Assembly: GCA_019115185.1 (NCBI GenBank)
Contig: DXDZ01000055.1
Location: 1-53,719 of the forward strand
Reading direction: 5' to 3'
DNA length: 53,719 nucleotides
From: Candidatus Agathobaculum merdipullorum
GTDB lineage: Bacteria; Bacillota; Clostridia; Oscillospirales; Butyricicoccaceae
The notes beneath the pieces were generated by a model. It was not told the origin of the DNA, made no database searches, and saw only the letters and a program-made list of their open reading frames with translations. Position 1 is the stretch's first letter; every line of letters starts with the position of its first letter. Positions 15,868 through 25,017 of this stretch are shown here, in pieces. The position numbers and the translations under genes are program-made.

Positions 15868-17739
15868 ATGAAGAGATACGGGATTTTGGACAATATCACA
15901 AGCCCCGCGGATCTGCGCGGATTATCGTACGACTCCTTAGGGGTGTTGTGCGCTTCGCTGCGCGAGTTTATCGTCGATTCAGTTTCGCATACAGGCGGCC
16001 ATCTGGCTTCCAATCTGGGTGTTGTGGAGTTGGCTGTCGCGCTCGAGCGGGAGTTTGATTCCTCGCGCGACCGCATCATCTATGATGTGGGCCACCAGAG
16101 CTATGTCCATAAAATTTTAACCGGCCGCCGTGACCGCTTTGATACATTGCGACAGTACGGCGGTCTTTCCGGTTTCATGAAGCCGGAGGAAAGCATCACC
16201 GACCCCTGCGTGACCGGACATGCTTCGGATTCGGTTTCGGTGGCGCTGGGTATGGCGCACGCGCGCACACTCAAAAACCAGAAATACCATGTGATTGCCG
16301 TCATTGGCGACGGCGCGCTGACCGGCGGCATGGCATATGAGGCACTCAGCAATGCGGGCACGTCAGGCGAGCCCCTTTTGGTCGTGCTCAACGACAATAA
16401 CATGTCGATTGCAAAGAATGTCGGCGGACTGAGCCGGCATTTGTCGCGTCTGCGCGTTAGCCCACGCTATCTGCACACCAAAGCACGGGTGAAAGAGCGC
16501 TTGGCGCGTATTCCCGGCGGCGGTACGGTATCGCGCGGTATTTCGCGCATGAAAGCGCGCATGAAAGGGCTGCTGCTGCCGACCTCTTTGTTTGAGCAGA
16601 TGGGCTTTATCTACCTCGGCCCGGTGGACGGACATGACCTCAAAAGCGTGTGCGAGCTGCTTTCCCAGGCAAAGAAGATCAAAAAGCCGGTTTTGCTGCA
16701 TGTGATGACGCAAAAGGGGCGCGGCTATGCGCCCAGCGAGCGCGAGCCGGAAAAATATCATGGCGTTTCGCCCTTTGACCCGCTGACCGGTGCGTTCAAG
16801 GCGGCAAAGAAAGAGGACTTTTCCGCCTGCTTTGGGCGTGAACTCTGCGCCTTTGCGGAAAAGGATGCGCGTATCTGTGCCATCACGGCGGCGATGCCGT
16901 CCGGCACGGGGCTGACGCGGTTTGCCTCCCGGTTTCCCGACCGTTTTTTTGATGTCGGAATCGCAGAAGAGCATGCGGTGGCGATGGCGGCGGGCATGGC
17001 GGCGCAGGGTTTGGTGCCGGTGGTGGCAATGTATTCCACGTTCTTGCAGCGCGCGTATGACCAGATGGTGCATGATGTGGCCATTGAAGGACTACATGTG
17101 GTGTTCTGCGTGGATCGCGCCGGTATTGTGGGCGCGGACGGCGCAACGCACAACGGCGTGCTGGATGTGGCGTTTTTGCGCTCGATTCCGGGCGTGAAGA
17201 TCTTCTGTCCGTCGGACTTTGCCGAACTGCGCAGCATGATGTCGCACGCGCTCTATCATGAGAGCGGCCCGGTGGCGATCCGCTATCCCCGCGGCGGCGA
17301 AGGCGCGTTCCGGGGAGACACGACTGCGGAAACGATCGCCTGTGTGCGAGAGACGGCAGGCTGCGAGGTAACGCTGCTGACCCACGGCGCACTCGTCAAT
17401 GAAGCAATTGCCGCTGCCGATCTTTTGGAAAAAAAGGGCGTGCACGCGCAGGTATATAAAGTCAATGAGATCAGCGATGCACTGGAGGACGCTTTCCGTG
17501 AGCGGGAAGCGGCGCTGTCCGGCTGGTGCGTGGTCGTCGAGGATGTCGTAGAAAACGGCAGTCTGGGCGAATGGGTGGCCGCCCATCGTGGCGGACGAGT
17601 GGACCGGCTGAACACCGGCAACCGCTTTGTGCCGCATGGCGGCGTGAGCGACCTGTACCGCCATTGCGGCATCGATGCGGAAGGCATTGCTTCGTTTGTC
17701 ATCAAAAACCGAAAGGGAAAGGAAAACGACCTTGGCTAA
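15868..17739 (+). CDS. dxs: 1-deoxy-D-xylulose-5-phosphate synthase
   Basis: Thiamine diphosphate enzyme that condenses pyruvate and glyceraldehyde 3-phosphate, the first step of the non-mevalonate isoprenoid pathway. The 623-residue product carries the TPP-binding motif from GDGALTGGM to LNDNNMS (about 150-178), the DVGHQSYVHKILTGR segment near the N-terminus, and the catalytic glutamate in FDVGIAEEHAVAMAAG (about 367). ATG 15868 follows a weak GGTGGG. Its last codons overlap the tlyA start. Confidence 0.97.
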   Translation: MKRYGILDNITSPADLRGLSYDSLGVLCASLREFIVDSVSHTGGHLASNLGVVELAVALEREFDSSRDRIIYDVGHQSYVHKILTGRRDRFDTLRQYGGLSGFMKPEESITDPCVTGHASDSVSVALGMAHARTLKNQKYHVIAVIGDGALTGGMAYEALSNAGTSGEPLLVVLNDNNMSIAKNVGGLSRHLSRLRVSPRYLHTKARVKERLARIPGGGTVSRGISRMKARMKGLLLPTSLFEQMGFIYLGPVDGHDLKSVCELLSQAKKIKKPVLLHVMTQKGRGYAPSEREPEKYHGVSPFDPLTGAFKAAKKEDFSACFGRELCAFAEKDARICAITAAMPSGTGLTRFASRFPDRFFDVGIAEEHAVAMAAGMAAQGLVPVVAMYSTFLQRAYDQMVHDVAIEGLHVVFCVDRAGIVGADGATHNGVLDVAFLRSIPGVKIFCPSDFAELRSMMSHALYHESGPVAIRYPRGGEGAFRGDTTAETIACVRETAGCEVTLLTHGALVNEAIAAADLLEKKGVHAQVYKVNEISDALEDAFREREAALSGWCVVVEDVVENGSLGEWVAAHRGGRVDRLNTGNRFVPHGGVSDLYRHCGIDAEGIASFVIKNRKGKENDLG

Positions 17740-18529
17740 AAAACGTTTGGATGTATTGCTGTTTGAAAAGGGACTGTGTCCCTCGCGTGAGCGTGCAAAA
17801 ACGGCGATTATGGAAGGCATCGTCTATATTGCGGGCCAGAAAGCGGGCAAAGCAGGCGATATGGTGGATGAAAACGCCGAGCTGGAAGTACGCGGCAACG
17901 AAAATGCCTTTGTCTCCCGCGGCGGCAAGAAGATAGAAAAAGCGCTGGATTATTTTGCGATCGACCCGTCCGGGCTGGTTGTGATGGATGTGGGCGCGTC
18001 CACGGGCGGGTTTACCGACTGCCTGCTGCGCCGCGGCGCGGTCAAGGTATATTCGATCGACGTTGGTTACGGGCAGCTTGCATGGAGTTTGCGGCAGGAC
18101 CCGCGCGTCAAGTGCATGGAGCGCACCAACATCCGCTATGTGACCCCGGACATGCTGGAGGAAACGCCGTCCCTGTGCGTGATCGATGTGTCGTTTATCT
18201 CGCTGCGGCTGGTGCTGCCGGTTGTTTCCGGCCTGCTGAGCGAGGACGGGCGTGTAGCCTGCCTGATTAAGCCGCAGTTTGAAGCAGGAAAAGGCAAGGT
18301 CGGCAAAAAAGGCGTGGTGCGCGAGCCGGAAATCCATCTGGAAGTATTGCAGCAGTTTGTGGAAAACGCGCACACAGCGGGCTTTGCGGTGCGCGATGTG
18401 ACGTTTTCGCCCATCAAGGGGCCGGAAGGGAATATCGAATTTCTGGGCTACTTATGGAAGCGGGGCGAGGACAACGTGCCCGACCTGAACGAGGTTGTGC
18501 GGCAGGCACATGAAGAATTGGACGGCTGA
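17732..18529 (+). CDS. tlyA: TlyA family 16S/23S rRNA (cytidine-2'-O)-methyltransferase
   Basis: SAM-dependent rRNA methyltransferase often annotated as hemolysin A. The 265-residue product has an N-terminal S4 RNA-binding domain (KRLDVLLFEKGLCPSRERAK, about 3-62) and an FtsJ-like Rossmann fold with the SAM loop VVMDVGASTGGFTDCLL and SIDVGYGQL. The start is TTG 17732, overlapping the dxs stop and preceded by AAAGGAAAAC; an earlier in-frame ATG at 17675 lies inside dxs and precedes no domain. It usually follows dxs in Firmicutes, as here. Confidence 0.94.
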   Translation: MAKKRLDVLLFEKGLCPSRERAKTAIMEGIVYIAGQKAGKAGDMVDENAELEVRGNENAFVSRGGKKIEKALDYFAIDPSGLVVMDVGASTGGFTDCLLRRGAVKVYSIDVGYGQLAWSLRQDPRVKCMERTNIRYVTPDMLEETPSLCVIDVSFISLRLVLPVVSGLLSEDGRVACLIKPQFEAGKGKVGKKGVVREPEIHLEVLQQFVENAHTAGFAVRDVTFSPIKGPEGNIEFLGYLWKRGEDNVPDLNEVVRQAHEELDG

Positions 18530-18536
18530 GACAGGC

Positions 18537-19385
18537 ATGAAGAACTTTTTTATCTATCCCAACATGCGCAAAGAGGGCGCATACGCCGTACTGCCGCCAG
18601 TGTGCGATCAGCTGCGGCGGGAGGGCGTCCGCCTGATGCTGCCCATGCAGCTGCGGTCGGCGGCGCTCGATCTCGAGGGCGTGGACTATATGGATACCGG
18701 TGCGGCGGTGCAGTTTGCCGATCTGGCGGTGGTGCTGGGCGGCGACGGTACGATGCTGCGTCTGGCCCGCGTGGCCGCGCAGCAGGAGCTGCCCATGCTG
18801 GGCATCAACGTCGGGCATGTCGGCTTTATGACCGAGATTGAGCCGGGCGAGCTGGGCGAGATGGAAAAGCTCTTCAGCGGCGACTATTCGATTGACAGCC
18901 GGATGATGCTACATGTGGCGGTGTACCGGCAGGGCCGGGTGGTATACGAAAACGACGCGCTCAACGATATTGTGCTGGCCAAGGGCACAGCGTTTCGTGT
19001 GGTGCGCGTGCGCATTTCGGCGGATGATGAGGATGTGACCCACTTTAACGGCGACGGCCTGATTGTCGCTACGCCGACCGGGTCAACCGCTTACGGCTTG
19101 TCCGCAGGCGGCCCGGTGATCGAGCCGAGCGCGGAAAATCTGGCCGTAATCCCGATTTGTGCGCATGCGCTGGCGGCAAAGGCGTTTGTTTTTGCCCCTG
19201 AGCGGCGCATCGCGCTTTCCGCCGCCTGCGAGGGCGGCAGCGAGGTATTCCTCTCGGCGGACGGCGGCCAAGGCTTTGCCATCCGTCCGGATGACCGGGT
19301 GGAGATCACACGCTCGCCGCTGCGCACCCGTCTGGTGCGGCTCAAAGGGATCAGCTTTTATAAAATATTGCAGAAAAAGCTCTGA
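18537..19385 (+). CDS. nadK: NAD kinase
   Basis: Phosphorylates NAD to NADP in the cytoplasm. The 282-residue protein has the GGDGTMLR motif at about 68-75, the NGDGLIVATPTGSTAY core and a SAGGPVIEP stretch, all diagnostic for this family. ATG 18537 lies 7 nt after the tlyA stop, with a weak GAGACAGG in front; an in-frame ATG at 18495 is inside tlyA. Confidence 0.96.
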   Translation: MKNFFIYPNMRKEGAYAVLPPVCDQLRREGVRLMLPMQLRSAALDLEGVDYMDTGAAVQFADLAVVLGGDGTMLRLARVAAQQELPMLGINVGHVGFMTEIEPGELGEMEKLFSGDYSIDSRMMLHVAVYRQGRVVYENDALNDIVLAKGTAFRVVRVRISADDEDVTHFNGDGLIVATPTGSTAYGLSAGGPVIEPSAENLAVIPICAHALAAKAFVFAPERRIALSAACEGGSEVFLSADGGQGFAIRPDDRVEITRSPLRTRLVRLKGISFYKILQKKL

Positions 19386-19399
19386 CAGGGGGAGAGGAT

Positions 19400-19855
19400 A
19401 TGAAATTTCAAAGACAGGCAAAAATCCTCGAACTGATCGACCGGTTTGAGATTGAGACGCAGGAGGAGCTGACCGATCATCTGCGCGCGTTCGGCTACAA
19501 TACAACACAGGCGACGGTCTCGCGCGATATCAAGGAGCTGCGGCTGATCAAGTCACTTTCTGCGGAGACCGGAAAGTATAAATATACGGTGGCGGCCGGC
19601 GGCACGGCGGACAGCTTTACCACCCGTCTGCGCAATATCTTCCGCGAGTGCGTCACCGAGATCAACGCCGCGCAGAACATGGTGGTTATCAAAACGCTGC
19701 CCGGATTGGGACAGGCGGCTGCCATGGCGATCGACGCGATGCGCGCCTCAGATGTGGTCGGCACGCTGGGCGGCGATGATACGGTGTTTGCCGTCATGCG
19801 CGACAACGAGAGCGCAGAGAGTTTCTGCCGACAGGCACACGACATTCTAAAGTAA
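19400..19855 (+). CDS. argR: Arginine repressor
   Basis: Hexameric arginine-dependent DNA-binding repressor/activator of arginine metabolism. The 151-residue length is standard. The N-terminal winged helix includes QEELTDHLRAFGYNTTQATV followed by SRDIKELRL, and the C-terminal arginine-binding part has VVGTLGGDDTVFAVMRD. ATG 19400 follows GGGGGAGAGG. The gene sits between nadK and recN, a very common Firmicutes arrangement; there is no arginine biosynthesis gene nearby. Confidence 0.96.
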   Translation: MKFQRQAKILELIDRFEIETQEELTDHLRAFGYNTTQATVSRDIKELRLIKSLSAETGKYKYTVAAGGTADSFTTRLRNIFRECVTEINAAQNMVVIKTLPGLGQAAAMAIDAMRASDVVGTLGGDDTVFAVMRDNESAESFCRQAHDILK

Positions 19856-19873
19856 GCAGGGGAGGAAGCGGCA

Positions 19874-21553
19874 GTGCTGCAATTACTCCATATTGAAAAT
19901 ATCGCGGTCATTGAACGGGCAGACATCGAGTTGGAGGACGGCTTGACCGTCCTGTCCGGTGAGACCGGCGCGGGCAAGTCGATCGTGATCGACTCGATCG
20001 GCGCCATTCTCGGCCGGCGCGTCAGCCGCGATCTGGTGCGTGCAGGCGCACAGAAGGGTTTTGTCAGCGCGGTGTTTACCGATCTTTCAGACGGGCTGAT
20101 TGCGCTGCTCGACGAGCTGGCTCTCATGGGCGACGAGCCGGATACGCTGCATTTGCAGCGGCAGATCACGGCGGACGGCAAAAGCACCTGCCGGGTGAAC
20201 ATGAAACCGGTGTCGGTTTCCGTGCTGCGGCAGCTTGCGCCCTATCTGATTGACATTCACGGCCAGAATGACGGCCAGAAGCTGCTGGACGAGCAGCATC
20301 ATATTGATTATCTGGATGGTTACGCGGGGCTGGACGATCTGCTTGCGCAGTACCGGCCCAAATATCAGGCGCTGCTCGCGCTGCGGCGCGAGATCACCGC
20401 ACTGGAAACCGGAGAGCAGGAGCGCTTGCAGCGGATCGACATGCTTTCTTTCCATAAGGAGGAGATCGAACAGGCGGCGCTTCAGCCGGAGGAGGATGAA
20501 ACGCTTGCCCAGCGCAAGGCGTATTTCGACCATGCGGGCAAGATCGCGGGCGCGCTGGAACAGGCGCGGCTGGCCCTGAACGGGGACGACGAGGTCGGCG
20601 GCGCGTGCGCGCTGCTCGATCAGGCGGCGGCGGCGCTGGCCGGGCTGCATGAGGTGTCCGAAGCGTTTGACGCAATGGCGGAACAGGCCGAGGAAGTGCG
20701 GCTGTTGGCTGCCGATCTGCGGGACAGCGTCACAAGCCGCAGCGAAAATCTGGATTTTTCGTCGGCGGAACGCGAATGGGTGGAGCAGCGGCTCGACCTG
20801 ATCTATCGGCTCAAGCAGAAGTACGGCGGTACACTCGAAGAAATTGCTGCCTATTACGAGCGCATCACAGCAGAGCTTGAAACGCTGGCCGACTCGGATA
20901 ACCGGCGCGAGGAATTGCGCGAACAGTACCGTGCGGAACTGGCCGAGGCCAAGCGGCTTGCCGGGCAGATTTCGGAAAAGCGGCGGAAAGCCGCAGCCCG
21001 ACTGGAAAAAGAAATCGTGCACGAACTGTCCGAACTGGATATGGACAAGGTGAAAATGCGCATCGCGGTACACACGGGGGCAAAACTTGCCTCGCACGGC
21101 TTTGACACCGTGACGTTTGAAATTTCGGTCAACCCAGGCGAGCCGGAAAAGCCGTTGTCCAAAGTGGCCTCCGGCGGTGAGCTGAGCCGCATCATGCTGG
21201 CGCTGAAAAACGTCTTGACGGCGGGCGAGGATGTTGGTATGCTGATTTTCGACGAGATCGATACCGGCGTTTCCGGCCATGCCGCCCAGCAGATCGCGCG
21301 CAAGCTATCCGCGATCGCAAAGAAAAAACAGACGCTGTGCGTCACGCATCTGCCGCAGATTGCGGCGATGGGCGACCATCATCTGCGCATTGCCAAATCC
21401 GTGCGCGAAGGGCGCAGCTATACCGACGTTCGCCCGATGGACCGTGCGCAGCGCATCGACGAGATCGCGCGCCTGCTGTCCGGCGAGCAGATTTCGGATG
21501 CGGCGCGCCGCAATGCCGAAGAGCTGCTGGAACGGGCAGGGCAGGAGGGCTGA
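19874..21553 (+). CDS. recN: DNA repair protein RecN
   Basis: SMC-like ATPase that helps assemble ends during double-strand break repair. The 559-residue protein has a Walker A motif SGETGAGKSIVIDS (about 29-42), a long coiled-coil middle rich in Glu/Arg/Ala, the ABC signature SKVASGGELSRIMLALK and Walker B GMLIFDEIDTGVSG near the C-terminus. GTG 19874 follows GGGGAGGAA. It appears to be the last gene of the cluster that begins at nusB. Confidence 0.97.
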   Translation: MLQLLHIENIAVIERADIELEDGLTVLSGETGAGKSIVIDSIGAILGRRVSRDLVRAGAQKGFVSAVFTDLSDGLIALLDELALMGDEPDTLHLQRQITADGKSTCRVNMKPVSVSVLRQLAPYLIDIHGQNDGQKLLDEQHHIDYLDGYAGLDDLLAQYRPKYQALLALRREITALETGEQERLQRIDMLSFHKEEIEQAALQPEEDETLAQRKAYFDHAGKIAGALEQARLALNGDDEVGGACALLDQAAAALAGLHEVSEAFDAMAEQAEEVRLLAADLRDSVTSRSENLDFSSAEREWVEQRLDLIYRLKQKYGGTLEEIAAYYERITAELETLADSDNRREELREQYRAELAEAKRLAGQISEKRRKAAARLEKEIVHELSELDMDKVKMRIAVHTGAKLASHGFDTVTFEISVNPGEPEKPLSKVASGGELSRIMLALKNVLTAGEDVGMLIFDEIDTGVSGHAAQQIARKLSAIAKKKQTLCVTHLPQIAAMGDHHLRIAKSVREGRSYTDVRPMDRAQRIDEIARLLSGEQISDAARRNAEELLERAGQEG

Positions 21554-21654
21554 CGCATGGTGATTATCGACGAGCGGTATAAGGAGCGCGCTCCGTGACA
21601 GGATGCGCGGCGTATACGGATGAAAAAAACGAAATAAATGCGGGAGAAAAACAG

Positions 21655-22878
21655 ATGACACTTTACGAAGAACTCAAAGCGCGCGGGCTGATCGCGCAGG
21701 TGACCAATGAGGAAGAAATCAGCGAAATGATCAACAACGGCAAGGCCACGTTTTACATTGGCTTTGACCCGACGGCGGACAGCCTGCATGTCGGTCACTT
21801 CATGGCGCTGTGCCTGATGAAGCGTCTGCAAATGGCGGGCAACAAGCCGATCGCGCTGATCGGCGGCGGCACGGGCATGGTGGGCGACCCCTCCGGCCGC
21901 ACGGATATGCGCTCGATGATGACGGTCGAGACGATCCAGCATAACTGCTACTGCTTTAAAAAGCAGATGGAGCGCTTTATCGACTTTGGCGAGGGCAAGG
22001 CGATCATGCTCAACAACGCCGAATGGCTGATGAAGCTCAACTATATCGAGCTGCTGCGTGAAGTTGGCGCTTGCTTCTCGGTCAATAACATGCTGCGCGC
22101 AGAGTGCTATAAGCAGCGTATGGAAAAAGGCTTGAGCTTCCTTGAGTTTAACTATATGATTATGCAGTCCTACGACTTCTATTACATGTTCCAGCATTAC
22201 GGCTGCAACATGCAGTTTGGCGGCAACGATCAGTGGTCGAACATGCTCGGCGGCACCGAGCTTATCCGCCGCAAGCTAGGCAAGGACGCACACGCTATGA
22301 CCATCACGCTGCTGCTCAACTCCGAGGGCAAGAAGATGGGCAAGACCGCGGCGGGCGCAGTATGGCTCGACCCGAACAAGACCTCGCCCTACGACTTCTT
22401 CCAGTACTGGCGCAACGTGGACGACGCGGACGTGCTCAAGTGCATCCGTATGTTGACCTTCCTGCCGCTCGAGCAGATCGAGGAGATGGACAAGTGGGAA
22501 GGCGCGCAGCTGAACAAGGCCAAGGAAATCCTCGCTTACGAGTTGACCGCGCTGGTGCACGGCAAGGAAGAGGCCGAAAAGGCGATGGAAGCGGCCAAGA
22601 GCATCTTTGTTGGTGGCGGCGCAAGTGAAAACATGCCGACGACAACGTTGACCGATGCGGACTTCGTGGATGACCAGATTGGCGTGCTGACGCTGCTGGT
22701 CAAGTGCGGCCTTGCCGCTTCGAACGGTGAGGCACGCAAGCTCGTACAGGGCGGCGGCGTGTCGATCGACGGTGAGAAGATCGCAGACTTTAAAAAAATG
22801 CTGGACAAGGACTTTTTCCAGCAGGAGCGCATGGTCAAAAAGGGCAAAAAGACCTTCCATAAGGTTGTGCTCGGATAA
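21655..22878 (+). CDS. tyrS: Tyrosyl-tRNA synthetase
   Basis: Charges tRNA-Tyr. The 407-residue product has the class I HIGH-like motif SLHVGHFM, the GGGTGMVGDPSGR binding loop, GGNDQWSNM and a KMGKT variant of KMSKS (about 227-231), then a C-terminal S4 domain (LAASNGEARKLVQGGGVSID). ATG 21655 has a GGGAG upstream; an earlier in-frame start at 21595 is less likely. Unlike many Firmicutes tyrS genes there is no T-box in the 100 nt between recN and this gene; that gap holds only a perfect 12-nt palindrome, GGAGCGCGCTCC, at 21582-21593. Confidence 0.96.
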   Translation: MTLYEELKARGLIAQVTNEEEISEMINNGKATFYIGFDPTADSLHVGHFMALCLMKRLQMAGNKPIALIGGGTGMVGDPSGRTDMRSMMTVETIQHNCYCFKKQMERFIDFGEGKAIMLNNAEWLMKLNYIELLREVGACFSVNNMLRAECYKQRMEKGLSFLEFNYMIMQSYDFYYMFQHYGCNMQFGGNDQWSNMLGGTELIRRKLGKDAHAMTITLLLNSEGKKMGKTAAGAVWLDPNKTSPYDFFQYWRNVDDADVLKCIRMLTFLPLEQIEEMDKWEGAQLNKAKEILAYELTALVHGKEEAEKAMEAAKSIFVGGGASENMPTTTLTDADFVDDQIGVLTLLVKCGLAASNGEARKLVQGGGVSIDGEKIADFKKMLDKDFFQQERMVKKGKKTFHKVVLG

Positions 22879-22892
22879 ACCGAACAAATGAG

Positions 22893-22936
22893 CAAGGACG
22901 CTGTGGCGATTTGGGCCGCAGCGTCCTTGTCATTCT
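22893..22936 (+). terminator. Intrinsic terminator after tyrS
   Basis: CAAGGACGCTG and CAGCGTCCTTG form an 11-bp stem around a GC-rich loop, followed by a poor T-rich tail (TCATTCTTG). Confidence 0.65.
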
Positions 22937-22978
22937 TGCGACGGGGAGAGCGAGAGAGAAAAGAGGATAAAGCCGACC

Positions 22979-23007
22979 TTGCGCATTTTTTCGCGGTGTA
23001 TTATAAT
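22979..23007 (+). promoter_or_regulatory. Sigma-A promoter of the apbE operon
   Basis: TTGCGC at 22979-22984, 17-nt spacer, TATAAT at 23002-23007; the apbE start codon is 33 nt downstream. Confidence 0.75.
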
Positions 23008-23039
23008 GGTACATGATTTTTTGTAATGAGGAGCAAGAT

Positions 23040-24074
23040 ATGAAGCGGATTCTTGCAGCATTTTTGCTGTTTTTGGGCTTGGCGGGCTGCGCAGGGCGTC
23101 AGGCAAGCTACACAACGGACTTTTTTGCGATGGACACCTTTATGTCGGTTTCTGTTTACGGAAGCGATAAGAACAGCGCACAGGAGGCCGCTGTGGCCTG
23201 CGAGCAGGAGGTCAATGCGCTCGAACCGGCGCTGTCCCGCACGCGGGAGGACAGCGATCTGTATCGCCTAAATCATGCAGGCGGTGCCGTGTGCGAGGTC
23301 AGTGAGGATACTTACGCAGCTATTGAAGCGGCGGTGCAGTATGCTGAGCTGACCGGCGGCGCGTTTGACCCGACCATGGCGCCGCTTACCGACCTATGGG
23401 GTATCAACACGGAAAACGCGCATGTGCCCGCGCAGGCGGAGATCGACGAAGCGCTCACCCATGTCGGCTACCAGAATATTCAGCTGCTTGGGAACAATCA
23501 GGTGCAGCTGCTGAACGGGGCGCAGATTGATCTGGGCGGCATTGGAAAGGGATATGCAACCGACACGGTGTTCGCGTTGTTGGCGCAGCAGCCGGAGGGC
23601 GCGGCTACCGGCGCGCTGGTGCAGCTGGGCGGCAACATTGGTGCGTTCGGGGAAAATCCGTCGCGCGACAGCGGAAGCTGGGTGGTCGGTGTTGCTGACC
23701 CGGACGATAATGCCGAGTTTTTGGCAACGGCTGAGGTGCGGGATGCTTCGGTCGTTACCTCGGGCGACTACGAGCGCTATTTTGAGCAGGACGGCAAGCG
23801 GTATCATCACATTTTCGACCCTAAGACCGGCTATCCGGCGGATACCGGCCTGCGCAGCGTGACCGTGATCGACCAAAACTCCACCCGTGCGGACGCGCTG
23901 ACGACCGCGCTGTTTGTCATGGGGCTGGACGACGGGATGAGATTCTGCGCGGAAAACAACATCGCGGCGGTGTTTATTACCTCGGACAAGCAGATTTATA
24001 CCACGGATGCGGTCGCTTCGGTCTGCACCTATACCTTCCTCGGAGAGGAAAAGGGGTATACGGATGCGCAGTAG
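23040..24074 (+). CDS. apbE: ApbE family FAD:protein FMN transferase, lipoprotein
   Basis: Attaches FMN covalently to Ser/Thr of partner redox proteins outside the membrane. The 344-residue product starts with a lipoprotein signal peptide with lipobox LAGC (about 15-18). The body shows MDTFMSVSVYG, AVQYAELTGGAFDPTMAPLT, the flavin/Mg region IDLGGIGKGYATD and HHIFDPKTGYPAD, all ApbE hallmarks. ATG 23040 follows GAGGAGC. It overlaps the next gene, and the cluster apbE/NusG-II/Gx transporter recurs in Clostridia. Its FMN-receiving target is not in this window. Confidence 0.95.
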   Translation: MKRILAAFLLFLGLAGCAGRQASYTTDFFAMDTFMSVSVYGSDKNSAQEAAVACEQEVNALEPALSRTREDSDLYRLNHAGGAVCEVSEDTYAAIEAAVQYAELTGGAFDPTMAPLTDLWGINTENAHVPAQAEIDEALTHVGYQNIQLLGNNQVQLLNGAQIDLGGIGKGYATDTVFALLAQQPEGAATGALVQLGGNIGAFGENPSRDSGSWVVGVADPDDNAEFLATAEVRDASVVTSGDYERYFEQDGKRYHHIFDPKTGYPADTGLRSVTVIDQNSTRADALTTALFVMGLDDGMRFCAENNIAAVFITSDKQIYTTDAVASVCTYTFLGEEKGYTDAQ

Positions 24075-24435
24075 GCTTAAATGGGGGGATGCGGTCATCA
24101 TCGCCGTGGTGCTAGTGCTGGCAGCGGCGCTGACCGCGGCGTTTGGCGCAGGCACGCAGGGCGACCGGCTCTATGCCGAGGTCTGGCAGGACAATCAGCT
24201 GGTTGAGCGTGTAGCGCTGAACGATGGGACCGACCGCACGATCGATCTGGACGGGCATAACGTGATTGTGCTGTCGGGCAAAAGCGCGCGTATGGCATCG
24301 GCGGATTGCCGCGATCAGGTGTGCGTGCGCACGGGTACGCTGACGCGGGCGGGACAGTTTGCGGTCTGTCTGCCCAATCGTGTGGTGCTGAAGATCGTGG
24401 GCGAGAGCGGCGAAATCGACGCGATCGTATCATAA
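24064..24435 (+). CDS. NusG domain II-containing membrane-anchored protein
   Basis: A 123-residue protein with one N-terminal membrane helix (about 10-29) and an outside domain of the NusG domain II type (AEVWQDNQLVERVAL, then DCRDQVCVRTGTLTRAGQ, then LPNRVVLKIVG). The two cysteines in DCRDQVC and another in VCLPN may be redox or metal related. It overlaps the apbE stop by 11 nt, so the two are translationally coupled. Function is unknown; family context suggests a link to extracytoplasmic flavin or electron transfer. Confidence 0.85.
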   Translation: MRSRLKWGDAVIIAVVLVLAAALTAAFGAGTQGDRLYAEVWQDNQLVERVALNDGTDRTIDLDGHNVIVLSGKSARMASADCRDQVCVRTGTLTRAGQFAVCLPNRVVLKIVGESGEIDAIVS

Positions 24436-24453
24436 CGGAGAGGACGTGAAAGC

Positions 24454-24966
24454 GTGAAAGCGAAAAGGCTGACGGTTTGCGGGATGCTGACCGCGCTCGC
24501 GGTTGTGCTGTCGCTCGTGGAGCGGTTGTTCCCGCTGGACGCGGTCGTGCCCGTGCCGGGTGTGAAACTTGGTCTGGCCAATGTGGTGACGCTGTTTGCG
24601 CTCACACGCCTGTCCGCACGGGATGCGCTGGCGGTACTGCTGTGCCGCGTGGCGCTGTCCAGCCTACTTATGGGCAGCGTGACCGCGTTTTTGTTCTCGC
24701 TGTTCGGCGGTTTGCTGTCGCTCGCGGTCATGTGGCTGCTGCTGCGCGTCGAAGGGCGGTTCTGCTCCCTCCTGGGGGTGAGCGTTGCGGGCGCGGCGGC
24801 GCACAACATCGGGCAGATCATCGCGGCGGTTATCTGGATGCAGACCGGGGCGGTGGTGGCGTATCTACCGTTTCTGCTGGTGATGAGCGTGCCGCTTGGT
24901 CTTGTGACCGGGCTGACCTGCTCAATTGTTTTATCGCATATGCAAAAAATTGATTTTAACGTATAA
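24454..24966 (+). CDS. Gx transporter family membrane protein (heptaprenyl diphosphate synthase component I-like)
   Basis: A 170-residue integral membrane protein with five or six hydrophobic segments, of the Hpre_diP_synt_I/Gx transporter family. Features include VPGVKLGLANVVTLFAL, AHNIGQIIAA and LVTGLTCSIVL. Despite the family name, no prenyltransferase aspartate motif is present; structurally it looks like a small ECF-type S component. GTG 24454 is used, with AACGGAGAGGA upstream; GTG 24446 is an alternative. It belongs to the apbE operon. The substrate is unknown. Confidence 0.82.
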   Translation: MKAKRLTVCGMLTALAVVLSLVERLFPLDAVVPVPGVKLGLANVVTLFALTRLSARDALAVLLCRVALSSLLMGSVTAFLFSLFGGLLSLAVMWLLLRVEGRFCSLLGVSVAGAAAHNIGQIIAAVIWMQTGAVVAYLPFLLVMSVPLGLVTGLTCSIVLSHMQKIDFNV

Positions 24967-25017
24967 AAAAGCGAAGTGCCTCCTATACTAACGGCAAATA
25001 TACAAGGAGGAAATGCA

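Noticed and set aside
24454-24966. Heptaprenyl diphosphate synthase activity for the Gx-type membrane protein
   Set aside because: The protein is only membrane helices and lacks any aspartate-rich prenyltransferase motif; the family name is misleading.
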